A stretch of DNA of 64,000 nucleotides from Polyangia bacterium. GTDB taxonomy: Bacteria; Myxococcota_A; Polyangia; Nannocystales; Nannocystaceae. Numbering within the stretch: position 1 is the stretch's first letter; each line of letters opens with the position of its first letter. Below are positions 28,714 to 37,366 of this stretch, piece by piece. The notes under the pieces were generated by a model. It was not told the origin of the DNA. It was given only the letters and a program-made list of their open reading frames with translations, and searched no databases. Made by a program: the position numbers and the translations under genes. Location: contig JAUIFF010000003.1 of assembly GCA_030429545.1 (NCBI GenBank), positions 558,001-622,000 of the forward strand, read 5' to 3'.

Positions 28714-29102
28714 CCCACGGTACGGAATCTTGCGATATCACGCAAACTCGCAGCATCGCACTGGAGAGGCTTTCTCCGGCCCAATCGACAAAAAACACAA
28801 AACCGCGGCTTCAACGCACTCTCCCTGTATCGCCAGCTAACCTGCCCCAAACTGCACGTTGCTGCCAAGTCGTTCTCCACACACACAGATTGCCGGATGC
28901 AGTTTTCGTACCCTTGCTCACCAACGATTCTCACTCCGGCAGGTTTATCGAATGTGGCCTGGCTTGCAAATGCACACAACGCTCGCGGCACTTTTGCGTC
29001 ATCACGCGCGAACCGACAACGATGGCCTTGTGAGTCGCGCTGACAGCCCGGTGGTTTCGACGGCGGCATGTTTGTCCAAGCCCTGCTAACCTACTCCGTC
29101 CG
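28714..29102. other. Divergent intergenic region between regulator and nucleotidase
   Basis: About 390 bases holding the start regions of two divergent genes. Short overlapping frames are present but none looks protein-like. A copy of the dispersed motif (TGCAAATGCA, 28965-28974) lies in it. Confidence 0.5.
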
Positions 29103-30641
29103 ATGTCCATTTCAAGCGGCATACCTACCCCTGTGCGGGCTTTTTTGAAAGATGCGGGCCTCGATATCACGGCCCCGACAACGGCCCGCATTTTTACCAA
29201 CCGCAACCTCGCGTTCGAGCAAATCCCGGTCGTCGGGTTTGACATGGACTACACCCTAGCCGCCTACAACCAGGTCGAGCTCGAGGCCCTATCTCTTGCA
29301 TGTACACTCGATAAGTTGCTGGCGGCCGGCTACCCCCGGGTGCTCGCCGAAACCCAGGCCGACCCGACATTTGCGGTCCGCGGGCTGATGGTCGACAAGA
29401 AGTACGGCAACATCATCAAAATGGACCGCCACGGCTATGTCGGGCGGGCCTACCACGGCCACCGCAAACTCCCGCGAAGCGAACGCAAATCGCTTTACCG
29501 CGAGCAACGGCTGGGCACCGAACGCGAACGCTTTGTCGCCGTCGACACCCTATTTGCCCTGCCCGAGGTCACGCTCTACGCCCAGGTCGTTGAGCTCATC
29601 GACACCCAGCCGGGGTCTTGGCCCACAAAGTCGGGGCCCCCGAGCTACGCAACCGCCTGGGATGATGTACGCGCCGCGATCGACAAATCCCACCAAGACG
29701 GCTCGATCAAAGAGAAGATCAAGGCGGACCTCGGCCGCTACTTCAACCTCGACCAAAACCTCGGGCCAACCCTGCACAAGTTCCGCTCGTCGGGCAAGAA
29801 GCTGTTTTTGCTGACCAACAGCTACTACCCATACACCAATGCCGTAATGTCGTTTTTGCTGCCAAGTAGCGAGCGCTACCCGAGTTGGCACGACTACTTC
29901 GACTGGGTCATTGTCGGGGCTAAAAAGCCCGGGTTTTTCACCGAAAACGAGCCGTTTCAACAGTTGACCTGCGCCGGCGAAAAAATCGGCGAGCCGGTGC
30001 GCGAGCCGATGTCGGGTCGGATCTACGAGGGCGGCAACCAAGGAGGCCTGCAATCCGCCTTGGGAGTCCACGGCGACCAGGTGTTGTACGTCGGCGACCA
30101 CATCTACGGCGACATCGTCCGCAGCAAAAAAAGCTCGGGCTGGCGCACGGCACTGATCATTGAGGACCTCGAGCACGAGCTCGAAGTCCGCCACACCCAG
30201 CACCACGTTATCGATGAGATCAACCACCTGGCCAAACTGCGCATTGCCCTGACCGACGAAATGACGGCCGTGCGCTACCTCGTAGCCCAGCTGGGCCGGC
30301 ATACGCCCGAGGACCTGGTCGCACGTGGGGTCGACCCGGCCCAGGCCACCAAGTTACTTGAGGATACACGTAAAACCGTGCGCCAACGTCACCAGCAACT
30401 GCGCCGCTACGAGGCCGAAACCGCCGACACCCTGCAACGCCGGATCGACCAACTGACCGCGGCCTTCAACCCCTACTGGGGCTCGGTGTTTGCCGCTCGC
30501 TACGACCTCAGCCAGTTTGCCGCCCAGGTCGAAAGCTATGCATGCCTATACACCAGTCGCGTGACCAACTTTCGCTACGTCTCGCCGGTCAAGTTCTTCC
30601 ACACACCGCTGCGAACAATGCCGCACTGGATCGTCGACTAG
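29103..30641 (+). CDS. HAD-type purine 5'-nucleotidase (cN-II-like)
   Basis: A 512-residue protein with the haloacid-dehalogenase core of cytosolic IMP/GMP-specific 5'-nucleotidases. Motif I is GFDMDYTLAAY with both catalytic Asp residues, motif II is LFLLTNSYYPYTN, and the C-terminal acidic motif is YVGDHIYGDI. Flanking blocks such as KYGNIIKMDRHGYVGRAYHG, FDWVIVGAKKPGFF and SSGWRTALIIEDLEHEL are characteristic of the family. It should remove phosphate from purine nucleoside monophosphates in the cytosol. The next gene starts six bases after its stop and may be co-transcribed. No strong Shine-Dalgarno is seen before ATG 29103. Confidence 0.9.
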   Translation: MSISSGIPTPVRAFLKDAGLDITAPTTARIFTNRNLAFEQIPVVGFDMDYTLAAYNQVELEALSLACTLDKLLAAGYPRVLAETQADPTFAVRGLMVDKKYGNIIKMDRHGYVGRAYHGHRKLPRSERKSLYREQRLGTERERFVAVDTLFALPEVTLYAQVVELIDTQPGSWPTKSGPPSYATAWDDVRAAIDKSHQDGSIKEKIKADLGRYFNLDQNLGPTLHKFRSSGKKLFLLTNSYYPYTNAVMSFLLPSSERYPSWHDYFDWVIVGAKKPGFFTENEPFQQLTCAGEKIGEPVREPMSGRIYEGGNQGGLQSALGVHGDQVLYVGDHIYGDIVRSKKSSGWRTALIIEDLEHELEVRHTQHHVIDEINHLAKLRIALTDEMTAVRYLVAQLGRHTPEDLVARGVDPAQATKLLEDTRKTVRQRHQQLRRYEAETADTLQRRIDQLTAAFNPYWGSVFAARYDLSQFAAQVESYACLYTSRVTNFRYVSPVKFFHTPLRTMPHWIVD

Positions 30642-30647
30642 CTGGCC

Positions 30648-31019
30648 ATGTGTTTTGAGCAACAGGTTGCGCGGCTGTTTCGTGCAAACGTCGAGCTCGA
30701 ACCACACCTGCTCCCGCCACTCCCGACCTCATGGTCCGAGGGAATTTTGATTGTACACGCAACTTGGAGTGGGCCCTCAGCAGTCGTCCTGCGAACCCTT
30801 GCCAGGGTGGTGGCAACACTGCAACGACCACCGCAGGTCTACATCGCCGACACCAACCGCCTGTCGCCTGATGAACAACTCGAGCATTTCGGGAGGCTGT
30901 GTCACGGATGGGGCGAGACGTTCGTCATCAAGCATGGCCGACCGGGGCCGATGCTCAGTCACTACGCAAATCTCCCTGAGAAGCTGCGGAGCTGGCTCGC
31001 GGTCGAGCTGCCGCCGTAG
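30648..31019 (+). CDS. Thioredoxin-fold-like protein lacking the active-site cysteines
   Basis: A 123-residue protein starting at ATG 30648, just after the 5'-nucleotidase. The central part (GILIVHATWSGPSAVVLRTLARVV) matches the thioredoxin beta-strand and active-site loop, but where thioredoxins have Trp-Cys-Gly-Pro-Cys this has Trp-Ser-Gly-Pro-Ser, so both redox Cys are replaced. The following strand (QVYIADTNRLS) also fits the fold. A redox role is therefore unlikely; a chaperone- or binding-type thioredoxin-like domain is possible. The alignment is by eye and the fold is inferred. Frame and start look real because of its tight spacing to the nucleotidase and coding-like composition. Confidence 0.6.
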   Translation: MCFEQQVARLFRANVELEPHLLPPLPTSWSEGILIVHATWSGPSAVVLRTLARVVATLQRPPQVYIADTNRLSPDEQLEHFGRLCHGWGETFVIKHGRPGPMLSHYANLPEKLRSWLAVELPP

Positions 31020-31097
31020 CTACACTGCACCCGACCACGTCTTCGTACCCGTTGTCGTTTTCACCCAACAACCGCACCTGTGAGGAAAGAAGGCGCC

Positions 31098-31418
31098 ATG
31101 CCAACCGACCTGAAAAAGTTGTTTACCCGCACGCTTCCGGCTGCCATCGCCAAACGCCCGCCCGCCGACACGCTCGGTGTGCGCTACAGCTTCAAGATCT
31201 CCGGCGAAGGTGGTGGCGAGTGGTTTATCGAAAACCCAAATAAGCTCGCGGCCCGCTCAACATCCCGTGGCACCGTCCACATCTCGGTGGCCGACTTCGA
31301 CCTCCTCATGGAAAACCCGCAGCACAATGGCCGAAAGCTGTTGGACGCCGGCAAGATCAAACTCAGCGGCGACCTGACGAAGCAACAGTTTGATCAACTC
31401 CTCGCTTTGCTGCGCTAA
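31098..31418 (+). CDS. SCP2 sterol-carrier-like domain protein
   Basis: A 106-residue single-domain protein. ATG 31098 has AGGAAAGAAGG upstream; an in-frame GTG at 31080 is less likely. The sequence (VRYSFKISGEGGGEWFIE, STSRGTVHISVADFDLLME, GKIKLSGDLTKQQFDQLLALL) matches the SCP2 fold, a hydrophobic cavity that binds lipids or acyl chains. Free SCP2 domains in bacteria are usually lipid carriers. It lies on the same strand after the cysteine-less thioredoxin-like gene and is nearly convergent with the next gene, whose stop is 8 nt away. Confidence 0.85.
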   Translation: MPTDLKKLFTRTLPAAIAKRPPADTLGVRYSFKISGEGGGEWFIENPNKLAARSTSRGTVHISVADFDLLMENPQHNGRKLLDAGKIKLSGDLTKQQFDQLLALLR

Positions 31419-31426
31419 CTCGCCAG

Positions 31427-32788
31427 TTAGCTATTGCGCACAATCGCCAGCATCGCCCGGTCGTTGGGGTCGTAGCGCACGTTGACCTGCGTACCCACCG
31501 GTAATTGGGCGAGCTGATGGGTCGGAATCACCTCGCGGTGCTCGACCAAAAACGCCGGCTTTCCCGGGGTTTCAATCCGCATTCGCAACTTCATTTGCGG
31601 CTGATTGTTGATCCGCGTGCCAGTCCCCTCGATCGCCAAAATCGTGCCGGTTGCCGCCACACCGATCTGTTCGAGGTGAGCCCGGGTCCGCCCAGCAGCA
31701 CCGATCGAGCGAAACACACTCACGAGGATAAACCCGGTGACGCCAACAATGAGCACGGGTAGCAACCACGTCATCATCATGGGGTCAAACGCGGTAAATC
31801 CAACACTGGCGACAATCGGAATCACCAGGCCGGAGAGCATGATTGGCAACATCAGCCGACCAACTTTAATACCGGACTTGGTTTGGATAACCGCGGCCTC
31901 AAAATCTGCGGCACGGCTGACCGCCCGCGGCAGGCTTTTTACGCACAACTTCAAGCTCGCGTTGGCAGCGACGATCTTTTCGACAGCCGGTCCCGACTTT
32001 GCACTCCACTGCATCAGCTGTTCGACGGCGAGGTCGAGTTGTCCGGTGTGCTCGAGCGCGTTGGCCCGCAACACACCGCAAACAAAATCGTTGGTATCGG
32101 CAATGGGCACGTCATCAATCCGCGAGCCGAGTAAACGGATCACCGCATCAAACTCGCGCTTGGCGGTGGCGAGATAGGCCGCCGAAAACCGATAGGACGT
32201 GTCGACCTGGAGGTTGTCGCTGCTCGGGTCACAAAGCGACAACCAATAGGCCGCGGCCTCGTAGTCACCCAAGCGCGCGGCGTTGCGGCACAGCATCCCA
32301 TGGAGCACGGCGCGAAACGTCTGGTCTTCGAGGTGTTGAAGCGAGGTTTCGATAAGGGCCCGAACCTTGAGTTCCTCGCCCTGCTCCGAGAGATGTCCAT
32401 ACAACATGATGCTGAGAAAAAACAAACGTTCGCTCGCACCAAAAGATGCACCCTTGGCCACCTCGCTACAGGCCTGTTGCCACTGCTTGGTCGCCTCAGC
32501 AACTGCCCCTTGGGCCAGTTGACCCTGCGACATCAAACTTTGCAGCGAGGCCGGAGGCAACAGCGGTTTGTTGTCCTGGGCGCGTAGACGTTGGTAGCGT
32601 TCGCCTTCACTCAACTTTGACTGGTGGTGTGTCGCCCTGTCCCGCTCATCGTTGCGTGCGGGCAACATATTGATCGCGTTGCAGTAGTCGCACCGAACCC
32701 GACCCCCGGCGATTGTCCCCTGCACAGGGGCTCCACAACTTTCACACGCCAGCACCCGCAGGGCCTGATCGAAAACGGTTTTTCCCAT
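31427..32788 (-). CDS. Zinc-ribbon, helical-repeat and DUF3592-like membrane protein
   Basis: ATG 32788 is chosen because GGAG precedes it; the frame extends to 32815. The N-terminus is a four-Cys zinc ribbon (LACESCGAPV and VRCDYCNAI). A helical part of about 250 residues follows, TPR-like in composition. Two adjacent membrane helices then appear (LPIMLSGLVIPIVASVGFTAF and WLLPVLIVGVTGFILVSVF), and the C-terminal 90 residues (ATGTILAIEGTGTRIN, VRYDPNDRAMLAIV) look like the cytoplasmic beta domain of DUF3592 proteins. The architecture suggests a membrane sensor or adaptor; function is unknown. Confidence 0.75.
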   Translation of the reverse strand: MGKTVFDQALRVLACESCGAPVQGTIAGGRVRCDYCNAINMLPARNDERDRATHHQSKLSEGERYQRLRAQDNKPLLPPASLQSLMSQGQLAQGAVAEATKQWQQACSEVAKGASFGASERLFFLSIMLYGHLSEQGEELKVRALIETSLQHLEDQTFRAVLHGMLCRNAARLGDYEAAAYWLSLCDPSSDNLQVDTSYRFSAAYLATAKREFDAVIRLLGSRIDDVPIADTNDFVCGVLRANALEHTGQLDLAVEQLMQWSAKSGPAVEKIVAANASLKLCVKSLPRAVSRAADFEAAVIQTKSGIKVGRLMLPIMLSGLVIPIVASVGFTAFDPMMMTWLLPVLIVGVTGFILVSVFRSIGAAGRTRAHLEQIGVAATGTILAIEGTGTRINNQPQMKLRMRIETPGKPAFLVEHREVIPTHQLAQLPVGTQVNVRYDPNDRAMLAIVRNS

Positions 32789-33004
32789 CGCTATCTCCGC
32801 TTTCGAATCTATCACCGAACGCCACAGCTGGTGCTGTCATCACAGGCTCGTGGCCGCCACCTGGCCAGGTTCGCACAGGGGTTGCCAAAATCGAGCTGCC
32901 ACCATTTCGAGTCGACTCGCGGCATCAACAGCCAACTAAGAGCACATGCACTGGGAGCTCCATTGCGGTTGAAAAACATCCATGCACGAGCGTCGCACCT
33001 CAGC

Positions 33005-33502
33005 TCATAACTTGCGGCACATCCACACACTCGGAATCTCAACGGTAAAACCGGCTTTTTGGTAGGCACGACGGGCGGGTGCATGACTTGGGTCGCCCCC
33101 AGTCGCAACAGTCGCCACGCGCATGCCCGCCTGCCGCATGCGGGACACCGCAAACTCGTACATCGCGGTACCAACTCCCCGACCGGCGTGTTGTGGATGG
33201 ACAGCGTTGAGCCCGATTTCACCAACCCTGTTGTCACTGTCGAGGCGCAGCGAAATAAAGCCGACAACGGTTTCCCCAAACCGGGCTGTGTAGAGCTCCC
33301 AACCTGACTCAGCGGCAAAAAGCTCGGCGAGAAGTTGCTCCTGGCGCTGATCTTCGGGGGCTTGGGCGGCCTCATAAATTTCGTCTCCTAAGATCGAGCG
33401 AAACGAGGCAAACACTGGCGCGAAGGCTGCACACCGAATGTCCTCGAACGTCGGCAAGAGCTCTGGCCCAGCAACCTCAATGGAGAGATTTGAAATCGTC
33501 AT
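33005..33502 (-). CDS. GNAT-family N-acetyltransferase
   Basis: A 165-residue protein with the acetyl-CoA-binding signature of the GNAT family: GEIGLNAVHPQHAGRGVGTAMYEFA, including the Arg-Gly-x-Gly pyrophosphate loop, followed by ARRAYQKAGF near the C-terminus. AGGAG lies upstream of ATG 33502. The substrate cannot be told from sequence; aminoglycosides, protein N-termini, polyamines or small metabolites are all possible. It stands alone between the zinc-ribbon membrane protein and the divergent membrane gene at 33693. Confidence 0.85.
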   Translation of the reverse strand: MTISNLSIEVAGPELLPTFEDIRCAAFAPVFASFRSILGDEIYEAAQAPEDQRQEQLLAELFAAESGWELYTARFGETVVGFISLRLDSDNRVGEIGLNAVHPQHAGRGVGTAMYEFAVSRMRQAGMRVATVATGGDPSHAPARRAYQKAGFTVEIPSVWMCRKL

Positions 33503-33692
33503 GGAAGTACTCCTAACTTCCCCGTGTACACCGTCGACATCTCAATTGCCAGAGGTGTCAAACATCACCCCGCAACTATCAACTTCATTCCTCCCGCACG
33601 CCTGCGCGACCTTCACTTGCCTCCCTCACCATCAAAAAATGCATCGAGAACAGGAATGACACAACAACGATGGCCGCAAGCCGCCTTCCGCG

Positions 33693-34268
33693 ATGGGCAT
33701 GTATACTGCCCGGGTGCTCGGATGGCTCCCATTTTCACTTGCCACGCTACTCGCGCTCTACACCCTCATCATGCCCGAAATGGGTCAACTGCTCCTGCGT
33801 AAAGAGGGACTGGCAGAGCACGTTTCACACGCCATTTTAGCAACTACTGCGATTGTGTGGATGGCAACTGCTCTGCGGGTCAAACAAGTCGCGCCGGCAG
33901 TCGTCTGCCTGTGTGCCATTGTCTATGGTTTAGAGGAAATTAGCTATGGCGGCATATACATTGATGGCTGGTCCCATATCAATTTTCATAACTCTCTCGG
34001 GGGTCACAGCTACAGTCTGTTTGCCGCCCCAGTTGTGGCGCTCCTCGGCCTCAACTGCATCGCAAAGGTCCGCACGCGCCCGTGGTTCAAAGAGCTTGTA
34101 CTTACACGAAGTGAAATGATGGGTTTGCTTGCGATCGCTGGGCTCGTTCTCCTCCCCGCCCTACATTCGGCATGGCCAGAAAGTGCCATCGACGAACTTG
34201 TTGAAACCGGCATCTACCTGTGGATGTTGCTCATCGGCCTACGCCCAAGCCCGCGGGCACGGGGCTAA
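33693..34268 (+). CDS. Small integral membrane protein of unknown function
   Basis: A 191-residue protein with about five hydrophobic segments, for example LPFSLATLLALYTLIM, VSHAILATTAIVWMATAL, SLFAAPVVALLGLNCIA and MGLLAIAGLVLLPAL. A conserved-looking loop (GGIYIDGWSHINFHNSLGGHS) has several His and Asn. No family is recognised. It ends in a 4-bp overlap with the convergent RND transporter gene. ATG 33693 or 33699 could be the start. Confidence 0.6.
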   Translation: MGMYTARVLGWLPFSLATLLALYTLIMPEMGQLLLRKEGLAEHVSHAILATTAIVWMATALRVKQVAPAVVCLCAIVYGLEEISYGGIYIDGWSHINFHNSLGGHSYSLFAAPVVALLGLNCIAKVRTRPWFKELVLTRSEMMGLLAIAGLVLLPALHSAWPESAIDELVETGIYLWMLLIGLRPSPRARG

Positions 34269-37200
34269 CAATCCGGTTTGCGCACGAGCTGCAAATCACC
34301 GAGCACAGCGTAGGTCGCGGGCAAGACTATTAAAACAAGCACGGTCGAAGCACTGATCCCAAACACAATACTCGTAGCCACCGGGATCAGGCTTTGGGCC
34401 TGCCGGCTGGTCTCAAACATCAAAGGTACCAGGCCAAAGATCGTTGTCACTGAGGTGAGTAAGACCGCCCGAAACCGTCCGCGACTCGCAATCTTTGCAG
34501 CATCAAGGGCCGACGAGCCGGTTGCCCGGGCTTCACGAATAAACACCATCAGTAAAATCGAGTCGTTGACAACCACACCGGCGAGCGAAACAAACCCGAG
34601 CACGGCCTGCGAACTGAGCGGTGCCCCGATTGCCAGGTTGCCAAACACAACGCCGACAAATGCGAATGGGATGGCCAACATCACCACAATCGGCTCGAGA
34701 TAGTTGCGGAACTGAAGGCTCAGAAGTACGAAGATGGCAAACAGGCCAATCACCATTCCCCGCTCCATCGAACCGACGGTTTCGGCCGATTGCTCGATCT
34801 CTCCACCCACAGCAAAGCGGACATCGCCAAACTCCTGCTCGAGTTCCGGCAGGCGCTCCTCCATAAATCGTCGCATCAGTGCCGAGACATTGATGACCTC
34901 GCGATCCACCCCGCCTGTTACAGAGACGGTCCGGACCCCACCAATTCGGTTGATGGCGGCGTAGGAGCGCGAGCGTTCAATACTTGCCACCGCAGCCAGG
35001 GGGGTGACGGTGGCATTGCCCTCGGCATCGGTCACCGGAATCATCAGGTGTTCGAGGTCTGTCACGGTATCGCGGCCAGACTGCTCGAGCTCGACAAACA
35101 CCTCAAACTCCTCGCCGTTGACAAACAGGTTTTCAACGCTCACGCCCGAAAGCGTCGACTGGATTTGCTGTGCCAGCGTCTGGGGCGTAAGCCCCGTTGC
35201 CCGCACCCCTGGTCGCAGCTGAATCTTGATTTGAGCGGCCCCCGGTTGAAGGTCGTCGGTGAGGTCGGTGGTGCCCTCAATCTCCTCAAACCATTTTTGG
35301 ACAACACCGGCGACCTCCTTGAGTCGGACGAGGTCGTCCCCTTGGAGACGAATTTCGATCGGATTTCCGCCGGGTCCTCGTCGCCCACCGCCACCGATTT
35401 TGGTCACTGCCGAGCGATTGACCGGACCGATGGCTTTGCGCCACTGGGTCGAAAAATCGGCCAGGCTTGTGGACCGCGTCTCCACACTCAACAAGTCGAC
35501 CGAAACCGTCGCTAGGTGAGGACCGGTTTCCTCAAAGTCTGAGTTGTAGTTGAAGCGGGCGGATGTACTGCGAACCAGCGAGTCGCCGCCGGGTTGTGGG
35601 TTGGATGTCGCAACCTCCTGGGCAGCTTGAACAATTCGCTCAACCTCCTCCTTAGTCTGCTCCAAACTGGTCCCGGGTGGAAGTGCGAGCCGATACTCGA
35701 CAACATCACCCTCGGTATCGGGAAACGCCTGGTAGCGCAGGGTCCCGCTTGTGACCAAACCCGCCGCCACAATCAGCGATGCCACCGTGAGGCCGAGCGT
35801 TGCGTAGCGAAAGCGTATTGCCAAGTCGACCACCCGACCGACGATGTTTTCACGGATCGCCGAAAACACCCGGTCAAAACCCTGACGAAAACGATTGGGA
35901 CGGGTACTCGTTGGTGGGATGTGGCCCAGGTGGTTGGGCAAAATCAAAAATGCCTCCACCAAACTCACGGCTAATACTGCTACCAAAATGGCGGGAATGA
36001 CCTGGAGCGTGCGCCCGATTCGCCCATCGATCGCGGTCAGAGGCACAAACACACAGATAGTCGTCACAAACGAGGAAAGCACCCCGCCGGCAACTTCGCG
36101 AATGCCATCGATTGAAGCCTGTACCGGCGACTTGCCCCGTTGCCGATGGGTCGCCACATTCTCCGCCAGCACAATCGCGTCATCCATCAACAGACCGATC
36201 GCTACCAACAGGCCCATCATCGACATCATGTTGAGGGTTTGGCCGGTGTAGTTCATCACAAACACCGCACCTAAAAATGACACCGGGAGGCCGGCCGCAA
36301 CCCAAAACGCGAGCCGGATGTTGAAGAATAGGCCGAGCACAATAAATACGAGAATGAGGCCTTGGATGCCGTTGACGACCAGTAGCTCGAGGCGCTCGCC
36401 AATCACAGAGGTCACATCGTTGGAAATCGCGAGCTGTACCCCCTCCGGCTTACGCTGCTCCTCTTCGGCTAGTACTCGCTTGACAGCTGCCAACACCTCA
36501 AGGCTGTCCTGGCTCGATGTCTTGCTAATATTAAGTGTCCCGGCACGTGCACCGTTAAAGTAAGTTTGGTCCGACTCAACCGAAAATGTATCCTCGATAT
36601 TGGCGATTGCTTCGAGTCGGACCTCCCCCCCGGCAGTCCCCGACTTCAAGACAATACTGGCAAGTTGCTCGGGTGTGACGCGCTTGTCTGAGTAGCGAAC
36701 AAGCAACTCACCATCATCCATCTTGAGCGACCCGAGCGGACTGTCGAGGCTCTGGGCCCGGATCGCGGTGGCGACCTCGGACACCCCCACCCCAAACCGG
36801 GCCATGGCAGACCTGTCGAGCTTGACCTTGAGTTGGTGGGTCGAAAACCCGGCAAGCGAAACCAACGAGATTTCGGGATCGGTGAGCAACGCCCGACGGA
36901 CCCTCTCGCAGTAGCGCTTGAGCTCCTGACCCGACATCGGGCCCGTAACCGCAACCGAAGCGACCTGGGCAGTCCGCGACATCAGCGATGTCGTCGGAGC
37001 ATCCTCCATCCCTTCCGGTAGATCCTTGACGGCATCGACTGCGGCCTTGACCTCGGCGAGCACAACTTCTGGCTCGTACCCGTCGGCGATTTCGAGGGTG
37101 ACCGAGGCAGAGCCTTCGCGCGCGCGAGAAGTCATGGTGTCGACCCCTTCCACGCCGCTGATTGCCCCCTCGATGCGGGTCACAATGGTCTCGTCGATCA

Positions 37201-37366
37201 CCTCGGCATCGGCCCCCGCATAGCTCGCTCGCACGCGAATCCGAGAGGCCTCAAACTCTGGATAGGTCTCGCGCTGCAACTGTGGCAGGGCCAGAACTCC
37301 CAACAATATAAATACCAACATCAAGAGGTTGGCAGCTGTCGGGTGGCGGGCAAAATAACGAATCAT
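34265..37366 (-). CDS. RND-family efflux transporter, inner-membrane subunit
   Basis: A 1,033-residue protein with the length and twelve-helix layout of AcrB-type pumps: first helix AANLLMLVFILLGVLALP, large periplasmic loops, then the TM4 motif GLLMDDAIVLAENV with two Asp residues of the proton relay. The second half repeats the layout, ending FGLVPLMFETSRQAQSLIPVATSI. It drives proton-coupled export of drugs, lipids or metals. Its ATG overlaps the stop of the upstream adaptor gene by four bases (ATGA), so they form an operon. No outer-membrane factor gene is beside it. The substrate class (HAE1-like or other) is not assigned. Confidence 0.95.
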   Translation of the reverse strand: MIRYFARHPTAANLLMLVFILLGVLALPQLQRETYPEFEASRIRVRASYAGADAEVIDETIVTRIEGAISGVEGVDTMTSRAREGSASVTLEIADGYEPEVVLAEVKAAVDAVKDLPEGMEDAPTTSLMSRTAQVASVAVTGPMSGQELKRYCERVRRALLTDPEISLVSLAGFSTHQLKVKLDRSAMARFGVGVSEVATAIRAQSLDSPLGSLKMDDGELLVRYSDKRVTPEQLASIVLKSGTAGGEVRLEAIANIEDTFSVESDQTYFNGARAGTLNISKTSSQDSLEVLAAVKRVLAEEEQRKPEGVQLAISNDVTSVIGERLELLVVNGIQGLILVFIVLGLFFNIRLAFWVAAGLPVSFLGAVFVMNYTGQTLNMMSMMGLLVAIGLLMDDAIVLAENVATHRQRGKSPVQASIDGIREVAGGVLSSFVTTICVFVPLTAIDGRIGRTLQVIPAILVAVLAVSLVEAFLILPNHLGHIPPTSTRPNRFRQGFDRVFSAIRENIVGRVVDLAIRFRYATLGLTVASLIVAAGLVTSGTLRYQAFPDTEGDVVEYRLALPPGTSLEQTKEEVERIVQAAQEVATSNPQPGGDSLVRSTSARFNYNSDFEETGPHLATVSVDLLSVETRSTSLADFSTQWRKAIGPVNRSAVTKIGGGGRRGPGGNPIEIRLQGDDLVRLKEVAGVVQKWFEEIEGTTDLTDDLQPGAAQIKIQLRPGVRATGLTPQTLAQQIQSTLSGVSVENLFVNGEEFEVFVELEQSGRDTVTDLEHLMIPVTDAEGNATVTPLAAVASIERSRSYAAINRIGGVRTVSVTGGVDREVINVSALMRRFMEERLPELEQEFGDVRFAVGGEIEQSAETVGSMERGMVIGLFAIFVLLSLQFRNYLEPIVVMLAIPFAFVGVVFGNLAIGAPLSSQAVLGFVSLAGVVVNDSILLMVFIREARATGSSALDAAKIASRGRFRAVLLTSVTTIFGLVPLMFETSRQAQSLIPVATSIVFGISASTVLVLIVLPATYAVLGDLQLVRKPDC

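Noticed and set aside
27976..29043. Plus-strand frame of 355 codons
   Set aside because: Antisense shadow of the Crp/Fnr gene; its product has no recognisable domain.
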